Source: Ophioderma brevispina
Taxonomy: Eukaryota > Echinodermata > Ophiuroidea > Amphilepidida > Ophiodermatidae
Assembly (NCBI GenBank): GCA_023653785.1
Contig: JAMKCH010072445.1
Coordinates: 80,715 to 144,714, forward strand
Length of the DNA: 64,000 bases
Reading direction: 5' to 3'
The number at the start of each line of letters is the position of its first letter. Within the stretch, counting starts at the first letter, position 1. Positions 48,301 to 56,263 of this stretch are shown piece by piece. Position numbers and translations under genes: made by a program. The notes under the pieces were generated by a model. That model saw only the letters and a list, made by a program, of their open reading frames with translations. It did no database searches and was not told the origin of the DNA.

Positions 48301-51300
48301 GGGGGGGATGCGGGGGGGGGTGCGGGGCGGGGGGGTGGGGAGGCTGTGGGTCCTGGGGGGTGAGGGAGGTGGGGGTAGGGGTGGGTGTGGAGGGGCTAGG
48401 TGTTGTGGGGGCGGGGGTATGGGGGTGTGTGGGGATGTTGGGGGGGGGTGGGGTGTTGCAAGGCGTGTTGGGGGGGTGTTGGGGAGGGGATGGGATATCT
48501 GCCAATCTCACTGTATCTGCTTTGCACACTGTTTGGGAACACCTGTATTGGTACAATTGCAATCTTTGTGTATTACAGCTATGCCGGACGGAAAGCAAGG
48601 ACCGCGACGTGTGGTTCCGAGAACCCGCCTTGTATTGCTTATGTCATAAAATAATCATGCTTTTTAGTTATAGTCATGGATTTGGATTATTAAAAAAATA
48701 ATTGGGTGAAACGACCGCTAATTTTTTTTAAAAAATTGGGTTATGAATCAACAGTATGTTCTCTTCACTGTCATTGGATATTTACACAATGAATGTGTTT
48801 TTATGACAAAATGTATGTATGAAAGTACCTTTGTTGCAGATTTTCAGCCATAAAGAATATGTTTAAATCCCCAATGGGAGGAGATATTTTGAGAATTACA
48901 ATTTTCCATAACGTTTATCTCAAACGGTTCATTACACCTCAAAACAACACTGTATTAGGAGTTTTTAGGTCTAAGAAAAGTAAGAAGACTGAGTTTGCCG
49001 CCATTGTCACCTATTTTTAATGAGAATTGTCCTTGACAACAATAAAGCTGAGCTAAGGTTACCGTCAGGCTTTCAATGCTCTGTGACCACCAAATGGCTG
49101 TTATCCAGGTAAAACACTTTGCAACCTTGGCTGCTGTTTTAGTTCACTCAGTCCATTTTTAGAGGGGTGGATTTTTTGGCCATCCAATAGAATCCCTAGA
49201 ATTTTTTAAAATGACAACAGGGCGGAATTTTTGGAAATTATTTTTTGTTGACAAGAAGACCTTGACATTGTATTGGATTAATTTTGTTGTTAAGTCTGTA
49301 TTTTTAATATGCAAAAATAGCAGAATTATTATGAGATTAGAGTCAGAAAACAGGGCATAAGTCATGCAGAATCTCTGCTTATACTTTATCCAGGGAACCT
49401 ATTTGCAACTTTATAATTTGGAAAGTCAAACTTAAGCTAACTTCATGGAGGCCGGGCTTGCAACACACCAGGTTAGACCTAAACCAACACGGCTAGATCC
49501 AATCCCTGAAAAAAAGCCAATTCGTTCATTCATTCATAGCAAGTTTATGACCAGCAGCCCCCCATGAAACTGCCAACCCATTTGAGCTCTTTTTGTCACA
49601 CTTTGATCCTTTGATATACTCACAGAATGGTGGTAACGCCTTGTGTATGCTGTGTAAACAACATACTCGTGTTGTTGAATACTGTTGGAAGCTGGTGCAG
49701 ACTTGACAATAGAAACAGATGGGGGTCATGACCGCTTTGGAGTCTTGCTGTTGCTAGGACATCAAGGAGGTAGGTGGAGAAAACCTGTTGCATGGGTGTG
49801 GGAGCATGCGTTATTAAATTAAAAAAACATCTCTCCATAGGTTATTTTACTATGGTGCGACAACTACTTGAATGTTGCAAGTTCCATGTGTCTTCATCAT
49901 TACCATCGTTCCTCTGACAATGAAGCCAACATAAAGCTGCCGATTGTTCACAGGAAACCAGCAAAAAACCGACAGCGGGTGACTGCTTATTACATCAGTG
50001 CAAGAGGAGAGAAGAAAAGGATTGCCATCCCACTGCGACTTTATCCACTTGTCTAATTGAAGAAGTGGACGGACGCGCGCGTTGCCCAGTGCGCCTTTCA
50101 GTTGAAGTAGTGCGCTTCTTGTGCTTTAACGATGCGCGCGCTGAAGTCGGTTCAATGTTACGCCCGCGTCGCTACTTCATACTTCGAGCTGGACAGAGTA
50201 ATATCGGATAGAAAAACAGAAATGATCAAAACTCGGGGGCATGCACTTTCCGCAGTGTCGACCAATGATAACTGGGATATATAGTTTTGGTTATGCCAGT
50301 GACCTTTTTGTAGGCCTAAAATATCTGAATGCATATACACAACTCTATGAAATAAGTGTGTATTAGCTTAACCCCTTAACCCCGATAATTTGATTGATAA
50401 TTCCTATATATTAGCCAATCAGAGACATAATAATAAAAAGCTTTAAACTGCATTGCAGATTAGATGTCTATTTGATTGGTACTCAAGAGGGTTGGAGGGT
50501 TACTCACCTTTGATATCATGCAATGAGCCATCAGAGATATGTAAGAAAGGTGGTGGTCCACTTGCCCTTTCTTTAAAGGGGGTGGCCGATTTATATGTTT
50601 CATCTTGATTCAATAACATTGATCCCAATGCCCCAATCGTTAAGATTTGGAAATGGATATTTTCAATTTGTTGATAGGATGAGCTGAACTTGTTATTGTG
50701 TAGACACAAAATGGGGGCACCTTTTTACTCATAACATCTAAACAAATGCCTTTGCGTCGTAAGATATCACAGGTAAATGAAAAAATAAAAAACTTCGTCT
50801 TCTGATGCCAAATGTTGACCATCTTATAAAATTAGCGGTTATAGGCAACAAGGTGATTAGCAATCAGGCCCATATGGACCTTAAAGTGTTTTTCCTTCTT
50901 TTCCTTCTATCAGTCAGCAAGTGATAGAAAGACCTGCTGGGATTATTATCTGCAAAACATAAGCAAAAGGTATGTAAAGACATGATGCAAAGACATATGG
51001 CAATACAACGTCACATTTGGCGATTAACATTAGTCTCCCTTTGCCCTATGGTAGAATTACTAAGGTACAATAGATTTTCCTGACAATTTGAGCATCTCTG
51101 GAATTTAATAACGGTAGATGGCTCTCTTGTCCTACCTACAGTGTGGCTGCCTAGAATTAAAAATGACAACGGGGCAGAATTTTCTGGAAATTATTTTTTT
51201 TGACAAGAAGACATTGACATTGTATTTGGCTTACTTTTGTTGTTAAGTATGTATTTTAAATATGCAAAAATAGCAGAAATTATGAGATAGAAGTCAGAAA

Positions 51301-52907
51301 GAGGGCGTAAGTCATGCAGAATCTCTGCTTATACTTTATCCATGGAAACTATTTCTGCAACTTTAATATTTTGGCAGTCAATACTTATAGCTACACTTCA
51401 TGGAGCCAGTGCATTGCAACAGCACCAGGTTAAGACCTAAACAACACTGCTAGATCAATCCCTGGAAAAAGCCAAATTCGTTCATTCATTCATAGACCAG
51501 TTTATGACCAGCCCCCATGAAACTGCAACCCATTTGAGCTCTTTTGTCACACTTTTGATTCCCTTATGATATACTTTCACAGAATGGTGGTACTCCTTTG
51601 TTGTATGCTGTGTATAACAACCATCCTAAGTGTTGTGAATTACTGTTGGAAGCTGGTGCAGACTTGACAATAGAAACAGATGGGGGTCATACAGCTTTGA
51701 GTCTTGCTGTTGCTTTAGGACATCAAGGAGGTAGGTGGAGAAAACCTGTTTCATGGGTGTGTGGAGATGGTTATTAAATTAACATCTCACCATAGTGTAT
51801 TTTACTCTGGTGCGACCACTACTTGAATTTGCAAGTTCCATTTGTCTTCCTCATACATCGTCTGACAATGAGCCAACATAAAGCTGCCAGATTTGTTACA
51901 GGAAACCATCAAAAACACCCGACAGCTGTGACTGCTTTATTACATCAGTGCAAGAGGAGAGAAGAAAAGGATTGCCATCCCACTGCCCGACTATACTTTG
52001 TCTCATCTGAAGAAGTGGCGACGCGCGCGTTCGCCCAGTGCCGCCTTTCAGTTGCAGTAGTGCGCTTGTGCTTTAACTATGCGCACGCTGAAAGTCGGTT
52101 CAATGTATACGCCCGCGTCGCTACTTCATACTTCGAGCTGGACAGAGTATATATCGGAAAACAGACATGGATCAAAACTCGGAGGGCATGCACTTTCAGT
52201 GTCGACAATGATAACTGGTATATATAGTTTTGGGTTATGCCAGTGGGACCTTTTTTGTAGGCCTAAATTATCATACATGCATATACACAACTCTATGATA
52301 CGTTTGATTAGCTTAACCCTTAACCCCAGATAATTTGATTGATAATTCCTATATATTAGCCAATCAGAGACATGATAATAAAAGCTTAAACTGCATGCAG
52401 ATATAGAATGTCTATTTTGATTGGTTACTCAAGAGGGTTACCTCGTTGTATCATGCAATGAGCCAATCAGAGATACTGTAAGAAAGGTGGTTGTCCACTT
52501 CCCCTTTCTTAAAGGGGGTGGCCTGATTTATATGTTTTCATCTTGATTCAATAACATTGATCCCAATGCCACATCTGTAAAATTTGACATGGATATTTCA
52601 ATTTGTTTTGATAGGAGAGCTAATAAATGTTATTTTGGTAGACCAAAATGGGGCACCTTTTTACTCATAACATCTAAACCAAATGCCTTTGAGTCGTAAG
52701 ATATCACAGGGTAAATGAAAAAAATAACAACTTCGTCTTCCGATGCCAAATTGTTGACCATCTTATAAAATTAGGGTTCTAGGAACAAGGTGATTAGCAA
52801 TCAGACCATGGACCTTTAAAGTGTTTTTCCTTTCTTTTTCTTCTATTTCAGTTCAGCAAGTGATAGAAAAGCACATGCTTGGATTATTGCAAAAAATATA
52901 GCAAAAG
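35980..52907 (+). CDS. ANKRA2: RFXANK/ANKRA2-family ankyrin-repeat adaptor (7 coding exons)
   Basis: Vertebrates have two paralogues of this family. RFXANK bridges RFX5 and RFXAP on MHC class II promoters. ANKRA2 binds PxLPxI/L motifs of megalin, class IIa histone deacetylases and RFX7. Exons read here: 35,976-36,376, 37,651-37,745, 38,959-39,025, 40,328 to ~40,425, 41,736-41,941, 51,583-51,730 and 52,852-52,907. Together they encode about 350 residues: a Thr/Pro/Gly-rich N-terminus, the SRVLKSF...[11 protein letters not shown] block, [19 protein letters not shown], four to five ankyrin repeats including [10 protein letters not shown] and LTIETDGGH, and [19 protein letters not shown] and LLQ look more ANKRA2-like; invertebrates may have one co-orthologue. 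Exon phases agree except around exons 4-5, where single-base indels break the frame although the residues are conserved, so sequencing error is likelier than decay. Introns are large and repeat-filled. Confidence 0.88.
36377..37650 (+). other. intron 1 of the coding region
   Basis: GTAAAT to TTTCTCACAG. It contains poly-A and poly-T tracts and no recognised transposon or RNA gene. Confidence 0.7.
37651..37745 (+). CDS. ANKRA2: coding exon 2 (basic, serine-rich linker)
   Basis: Acceptor TTTTTTCTCACAG and donor ATGAGG|GTATGT. Enters in phase 1 from exon 1 and leaves in phase 0. Encodes [20 protein letters not shown] followed by [11 protein letters not shown]. The serine/lysine cluster could be a phosphorylation or nuclear-localisation region (inference); vertebrate family members carry a less conserved linker here. 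Confidence 0.85.
37746..38958 (+). other. intron 2, contains an inverted SINE pair
   Basis: GTATGT to TTGTTTTCCAG. The first 300 bases hold two SINE copies in opposite orientation (separate entry). Open frames at 38,615-38,965 on both strands overlap the acceptor and are not genes. Confidence 0.7.
37760..38045. mobile_element. tRNA-derived SINE and an inverted, head-truncated second copy
   Basis: The plus-strand copy begins with a tRNA-like head: A box TGGTGTAATTCTTGG (37,766-37,780), anticodon-like arm CTTGTGATCGCAAG, B box GGGTTCTATTCC (37,812-37,823). The body follows with GGGAGTTTCCGTAACCTGAC, CTTATGAATTCGGAAACC and a GGAATAAACCTGTGCTTTAT tail. From ~37,938 the body returns reverse-complemented to ~38,030 (GGGTTTCGGAATTCATAAGT ... 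GTCAGGTTATGGAAACTCCC) without a tRNA head. The pair would form a ~95-bp duplex in the pre-mRNA. Confidence 0.85.
38959..39025 (+). CDS. ANKRA2: coding exon 3 (TTLTN..RGN motif)
   Basis: Acceptor TTGTTTTCCAG, donor GTACCAG|GTCAGT; 67 bases, phase 0 to phase 1. Encodes [20 protein letters not shown] then VP. The TTLTN-x-x-RGN signature directly precedes the ankyrin domain in both RFXANK and ANKRA2, and is the most specific link to the family outside the ankyrin repeats. Confidence 0.88.
39180..39540. mobile_element. dispersed retroelement fragment related to 34.24-34.62 kb
   Basis: Shares TACTGGTATCCTGGTAACCA, GTACTACCTGTCCCA, GGTTGTCGG.GGCTAAAC, GGACAAAACC..ATTTAAAAC and TGGTTTTACTAC with the SINE-like element at 34.24-34.7 kb. 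It also carries CAGGAAGGGCATTCGGTC, a motif common in 3' parts of RTE-type non-LTR elements. No tRNA-like head is present. It lies in intron 3. Confidence 0.65.
39541..41460 (+). other. purine-rich (A/G) block around coding exon 4
   Basis: The plus strand is dominated by A and G (runs such as GGGAAGGAAGGGGG, GAAAGAAGAAGAAGGAAAGG), with interludes of normal composition at ~39,845-39,890, 40,020-40,110 and 40,255-40,400. The last interlude contains exon 4. It gives long minus-strand Pro/Ser/Leu-rich open frames that are composition artefacts. See the matching finding. Confidence 0.7.
40328..40425 (+). CDS. ANKRA2: coding exon 4 (start of the ankyrin domain), frame disturbed
   Basis: After the acceptor CATCATCAACAG the phase-1 frame gives [13 protein letters not shown], the invariant [13 protein letters not shown] entry to the ankyrin domain. 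A GEMDRL reading would need one extra A at ~40,365; after that EQG and KTEG-like residues appear in another frame, so at least two single-base indels are present. The 3' end is uncertain: no GT donor lies in the expected place, only GGAGG|GCAAGG, a possible GC donor or a base error. Confidence 0.7.
41736..41941 (+). CDS. ANKRA2: coding exon 5 (ankyrin repeats 1-3), frame broken by indels
   Basis: Acceptor CCAACATCAG, donor GAATGG|GTAAGT. GYTPLM, then in shifted frames [51 protein letters not shown] and VNKYEW. These match the TPLMWA, FLL..GA, ALSLAC and VNxYDW landmarks of the family in the right order and length. About five one-base changes separate the piece from an open frame; between them codons are conserved and not degraded. 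Confidence 0.8.
42525..43690 (+). repeat. irregular tandem repeat with ATGCAAATGAGCTAATTAA modules
   Basis: Starts with a TTTGTCTCGCCTGAACTTTT / TCCGTCTGTCTGTCTCTC section. Then GGAGTxCxxTAAGGxTxTG ... TTCTCGAC.xGATTAGATxT units (~42,658, 42,818, 43,320) alternate with GCAAATGAGC.AATTAATATG units (~42,925, 43,106, 43,371, 43,526) and GTAAACGGTAC/AxCGGATA and CATGCA..TTTGTGT blocks. Spacing is irregular (155-265 bases). It is probably the internally repetitive body of a dispersed invertebrate element. Confidence 0.65.
43780..48500 (+). other. 4.7-kb extremely G-biased block inside intron 5
   Basis: The plus strand is saturated with G runs (many of 5-10 G) and contains comparatively little A or T and far fewer C than G. 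CpG dinucleotides are common. Long overlapping open frames on both strands (for example 258 codons at 47,350-48,126, 286 codons on the minus strand at 44,108-44,968) are Gly/Arg- or Pro/Ser/His-rich with no domain, as expected from composition. Edges are fairly sharp: normal DNA before TGGAGAAGGTGCGTCGGTGG and after GGGATGGGATATCTGCC. No gene is called. Confidence 0.75.
48501..49195 (+). other. AT-rich intron sequence, no feature
   Basis: Composition abruptly returns to AT-rich. TTTGTGTATTACAG at ~48,580 looks like an acceptor, but the following GC-rich 60 bases match nothing in the ankyrin family. No exon is called. Confidence 0.5.
49626..49769 (+). pseudogene. ANKRA2: upstream copy of exon 6, frameshifted
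   Basis: Acceptor ACTCACAG and donor GGAG|GTAGGT are kept. The copy is 144 bases against 148 in the downstream copy, and the frame is lost: NGG is followed by NALCMLCKQ instead of [18 protein letters not shown] and a broken ETDGG follow. If the base calls are right this copy cannot contribute an ankyrin repeat. Confidence 0.8.
49900..50075 (+). pseudogene. LINE reverse-transcriptase C-terminal scrap (upstream copy)
   Basis: Same sequence as 51,865-52,040 with more indels. Pieces such as NIKLP, HRKPAKN and GEKKRIAIP are frameshifted versions of a non-LTR C-terminal region. Confidence 0.5.
50577..50880 (+). mobile_element. TTAA MITE family 1, copy 2
   Basis: TTAA at 50,573-50,576 and 50,881-50,884. 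Interior blocks as in 4,298-4,636 (CATCTTGATTCAATAACATT, AAAATGGGGGCACC, CTCATAACATCTAAAC, TGTTGACCATCTTATAAAAT, GATTAGCAATCAGGCCC). It lies between exon 6 and exon 7 copies. Confidence 0.75.
50914..50969 (+). pseudogene. ANKRA2: upstream copy of exon 7
   Basis: Acceptor TTCTATCAG and donor AAAAG|GTATGT. Same 56-base segment as 52,852-52,907 with differences; the VQQVIE reading needs one restored base at the junction. After the central Leu-Leu it reads CAAAAC ATAAGC, without the TAG of the downstream copy. Confidence 0.75.
51583..51730 (+). CDS. ANKRA2: coding exon 6 ([10 protein letters not shown] ankyrin repeat), intact
   Basis: Acceptor ATACTTTCACAG, donor AAGGAG|GTAGGT; 148 bases, phase 0 to phase 1, no stop. 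Encodes [20 protein letters not shown], then [20 protein letters not shown] and LAVALGHQG. This is the most conserved part of RFXANK/ANKRA2: [10 protein letters not shown], the NHxKC helix, the GADxTxExDxG loop and LAVALG. Ankyrin consensus positions (TPLxxAxxxxxxxxxxxLLxxGAD) are all in place. Confidence 0.95.
51865..52040 (+). pseudogene. LINE reverse-transcriptase C-terminal scrap
   Basis: [15 protein letters not shown], then TAVTALLHQ and a ERRKRIA/LYFV-like stretch with frameshifts. The KAARFVTGN...SVTALLxQLxW...RR pattern is common near the C-terminus of jockey/I-type non-LTR proteins. It is only about 55 codons, lies in intron 6 and has no function. Confidence 0.65.
52513..52815 (+). 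mobile_element. TTAA MITE family 1, copy 3
   Basis: TTAA at 52,509-52,512 and 52,816-52,819; same interior as copy 2, which it duplicates as part of the 1.95-kb segment. Ends AAGGGGGTGGCC and, reverse-complemented, AGGTCCATGGTC are a weak inverted pair. Confidence 0.75.
52852..52907 (+). CDS. ANKRA2: coding exon 7 (VQQVIE C-terminal helix)
   Basis: Acceptor TTCTATTTCAG, donor CAAAAG|GTATGT. With the G carried over from exon 6 it gives [16 protein letters not shown] followed by TAG (52,899-52,901). The family ends the same way with VQQVIE and a LLQ-like helix. A good donor after the stop leads to a possible 3' exon at ~53,741 (TTTTGTTTCACAG acceptor). If the TAG is a base error (the upstream copy lacks it), a short extension through that exon is possible. 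Confidence 0.88.
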
Positions 52908-53740
52908 GTATGTAAAGACATGATGCAAAAGACCCTATGCAATACAACGTCACATTTGGCAATTAACATTAGGTCTCCCTTGCCCTATGGTAGAAATACT
53001 AAGTGTACAATAGATTTCCTGTACAGCTTGAGCATCTCTGGAATTTAATAACCGGTAGATGGCTCTCTTGTCCTACAGCGTGGCTGCCTATTGCATAGGG
53101 TCTATGATCTGGATGAATGAATTGATTCTTTTAAATGAGTTGAGTTTATCTCTATTCCAATATGGTTGATTTTAAGGGAATGATAGAGGACAATATTATT
53201 GGTGATATGCATTCTAGGCCTTTTTAAACAATGTAATTTGCATGAAGTAGTGTGCTAGCATGCAGTGTTGAAAAAGTAGTGTTTCTTAAGCAACAGAATT
53301 GAGCCAAGAAAAAAAAATGCATCCAAGTGTTGGCAAATTGTCAATCTTTGCCCCCTCACACACAATATTTGAAGAATTAGTTCAATCTGTTATTTTGTAC
53401 AGCACTTCTTGGTAAATGCCTTATGTATATGGCTAATCTCTTGTTAATATGTGGCACTGAAAAATAGAAGTGTGTTGTTGAGACAAGCAAATGACTGAAA
53501 GTTGTCTTTATACTACAGTTTAAGCTGCCATTATTATACTTGAAAATGCCATTTAAAGTCACAAAGCCATGCCGAAACAGCATTACCTGTGATTTGTATC
53601 AGTATTTTTCATTGATCAAGCCAAGAGCAACATTCAATTTGCTACTGAAGTTCTAATGTCAACATTGTGTGTCTTTTCAAACCAACAATATTTTTTTTTA
53701 AACAAATTGAAGTAATCCACCATTTTTTTTTGTTTCACAG

Positions 53741-53900
53741 GTTGTGCTCTACTTCTGGACTGCATGATGGTGTGAAGATTACTTCCTGTGTGTATGTGTC
53801 TAATGACGTTATACGGTAGTGAGGCTCAAGCGTCAGTGTGTTATTTTCCTGTTACAAAGTCAAATTAACAGTGGCATACATTATGTAAATGTGACCTGGC
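53741..53900 (+). other. possible 3' terminal exon of the ankyrin-repeat gene
   Basis: A strong pyrimidine tract and acceptor (CATTTTTTTTTGTTTCACAG) precede GTTGTGCTCTACTTCTGGAC. In the phase left by exon 7 this would code GCALLLDCMMV and stop. It is either 3' untranslated sequence or an alternative C-terminus. A poly-A signal is not evident nearby. Confidence 0.35.
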
Positions 53901-53980
53901 ATGATTAAACCAGCACAAAGATATACTGGGTCAGCTTTGAGTATATACCTGGCTTTATGTTTTGTGTTCTCTGTTTGAGC

Positions 53981-54400
53981 CACCTGGTGCAGTCAAGTTG
54001 ATCAACAATGGAATGTGACATAGTGAAGGACAACATGCTTTTATCCCTATTACACCTGATGCAGTCAGTTGACATCAATGGAATGTACACGCCACAATGA
54101 GGGGCAACATGTTTTAATCCTTACAACACCTGGTGCAGTCAGTTGGCAGCAATGGAATGTGCACACTACAATGAAGGAAGACATACTTTAATCCTTTCAG
54201 TTGGCAGCAGTGGAATGTGCATACTACAATGAGGGGCAACATTCTTTGATCCTTACAACACCTGGTGCAGTCAGTTGGCATCAATGGAATGTGCACACTG
54301 CAATGAGGTGCAACATGCTTTAATCCTTACAACACCTGGTGCAACCAGTTGGCATCAATGGAATGTGCACACTATAATGAGGGTAGCATGCTTTATTAAT
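53981..54400 (+). repeat. ~74-bp minisatellite, five to six units
   Basis: The unit CACCTGGTGCAGTCAGTTGG, CATCAATGGAATGTGCACAC, TACAATGAGGGGCAACATGC, TTTAATCCTTACAA repeats from 53,981, 54,053, 54,127, 54,259 and 54,333, with one shortened unit at ~54,198. It produces multi-stop-free frames on the minus strand (CTFHC.LxxGCTRCCKD-like) that are repeat artefacts. Confidence 0.9.
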
Positions 54401-55340
54401 TATTCTAACTACAAAACTCCTTCGTTTGTGACACATAGACATTTTCGAGCTTAACCATTCACAGGTAAAGTTTACCAGCCAGTTACCAATAGGGCCCTTG
54501 CACGGAAGGTAAATTATATTGAATGGACTTTTGTTTGCCCTCCAGATCATCCAAGGATGCGAAGAATACAATGCATGCACCTGGTTCACCTGAACATTTC
54601 AGCTATTTCTACAGGTATTCCTTTGTATTCTCTGCATGCTTGGGTTGTTCTGGAGGCAGGTCTGGCCAAGATAACCTATTGACCTGCCGTGCAAGCGCCC
54701 TATACAATCGTGTAAAAATTTTTGGAAAATTGGGGGCGCTCTTCAGAAAATGTGCTATTATTGCTTTAAATTCTAATTTTTAGCACAAAAAGACATGCCC
54801 ACTGGTTGCCCCAGGTTGATAAACAGAGAACATGAAAAACATGAAAATTTCCGCTTCTGTCGTCATGGCAGGTCACACATCGAGATCTAGTGTTTTCCAA
54901 CCTGTCTTCATTTGTGGGTGGATGTTTTGTACAGTTGGTTTTTGATATTATTCAGTGTGGATTTCATGCTGTATACAACCTTTAATAATGGGACATGCAA
55001 TCTAATAAAAAAATATCTGTCCCTCAATGATTACAAGGTGCTAATATTAATTTTAATGGAAAATATATTTGTCATAGTTTTGAGAACTATAGTGAAAATG
55101 GAAGTATTTTAGGGAATGCAACTTTTACTCGATAATTTAGAACTTGTTGCTTGTTGACATCTTGAATGGCTCACCAAGGATATTTCAGAATTAAGTGATT
55201 TAGAAGTTTCTTCTCATGTGTAAGTACCCAATTATTGATCAAAGTTAAATATTATTATGCAAGTGTATAATTTTATTCATTATTACTAGCCATAGAACAA
55301 AATTGTGTTTTCCTGTTACCACCTGCAAAACCGCTCAAAA
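54401..55340. other. non-coding, no feature
   Basis: AT-rich sequence downstream of the gene. AATAAA occurs at ~55,003 but is not followed by a recognisable downstream element. No exon or transposon end was recognised. Confidence 0.4.
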
Positions 55341-55610
55341 ACATGCTAATTATAACAGATTGGGGGGGGGAGGGGTGGGGTGCAGGACTTCAAAAAAGTG
55401 GACCTTTTAACGAAAAAGTGGACCTTTTTGGGGTAAAATTGGAACTAACTCCCTAAAAATGTCTTTGTTTTTTTTTTTTTGGACTTCCTTGAACATTTCA
55501 CCACCGAAAAATGGATTTTTTGTCAATATTTCTCTAAATTTTGGACATTATCAAAAAATTCATCCAAAAGTGGACCTTTTGCCCCTCGCCCGCGCCCCCC
55601 TGCGTACGAA
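55341..55610 (+). repeat. dispersed-repeat fragment with AAAAGTGGACCTTTT modules
   Basis: AAAAAGTGGACCTTTT appears three times (55,393, 55,420 and, as AAAAGTGGACCTTTTG, 55,564), next to a G run (55,361-55,370) and a GCGCCCCCCTGCGTACGAACCTGC end. This looks like a repeat with short internal duplications; no in-window second copy. Confidence 0.5.
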
Positions 55611-56263
55611 CCTGCAGATTTGATCAGCTTTTTGTTCAGATTATTTTTCTCCATTCAGCTGCATGTTTCATCACAATGACGCCAAAAATTGTAATTTACC
55701 TAAATTTTTTTAGATCCGAATGCATCAAAACGAAGATCTTTCTGAACTTCACTCCAACAGGTTTATCTTTTAAATATCAATTTTTGATTGCATGGACGTA
55801 CATGTAAGCAATACCCTAGTTCCTTGTTATGTTCAGCACTTCTGAGCATATAGATTAAAAGTGTTATAAGCTTAACTTAAAGGCAATATCAATTGGGAAC
55901 CAATGGAACTGCAAATGTGCATGGATGTCAGATGGGGTCAGATGATCAAATCATTTTGCATGCGTTGAAAATCTAAAAATTTTCGATAAAATTACTTGCG
56001 ACTACTAAAATGAATAGCTACAATTTTGGAAATAATGGAATTACTGACATATGAATATTTAAATTTTTAGAAATATTTATGCAATGAAAAATTTTCCTTG
56101 ATAAATGTGTAAAGTTCGTCCAATGAGTTATCACATGTTACGCATATCAGATCAAAAACACGCATGTGATTTGTCCCAGTGAGTATGATTGGAACTACAG
56201 GGTGTATAAATAAATGTGAAGGTGGCAGCCTTCTGATGTAAGTGCTTTGTACATCATTTTTCT

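Larger units (their letters stand above)
49196..51150 (+). repeat. tandem duplication of the exon 6-7 segment, upstream copy
   Basis: 1,955 bases matching 51,151-53,090 throughout (intron, exon 6, LINE scrap, TTAA element, exon 7, intron). It starts at CTAGAATT after AATCC and ends at GTGGCTGC. Many one-base indels distinguish the copies. Confidence 0.9.
41942..51582 (+). other. intron 5 (to the intact exon copy)
   Basis: About 9.6 kb if the downstream copy of exon 6 is the used one. It contains a T-rich/dispersed repeat array (42,525-43,690), the G-biased block (43,780-48,500), ordinary AT-rich DNA (48,500-49,195) and the upstream copy of the duplicated exon 6-7 segment. Confidence 0.6.
51151..53090 (+). 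repeat. tandem duplication of the exon 6-7 segment, downstream copy
   Basis: 1,940 bases, head-to-tail with the upstream copy. It carries the intact exon 6 and the readable exon 7. The outer left flank, junction and outer right flank share CCTA (AATCCCTAGAAT, GCTGCCTAGAAT, GCTGCCTATTGC), a four-base microhomology. Confidence 0.9.

Noticed and set aside
48540..48660. Candidate exon after TTTGTGTATTACAG
   Set aside because: No family match ([16 protein letters not shown] reading) and no convincing donor.
43713..48701. Many long open frames (up to 286 codons) in the G-biased block on both strands
   Set aside because: They are Gly/Arg- or Pro/Ser/His-rich, overlap in several frames at once, have no domains, and follow directly from the lack of A and T (few stop codons).
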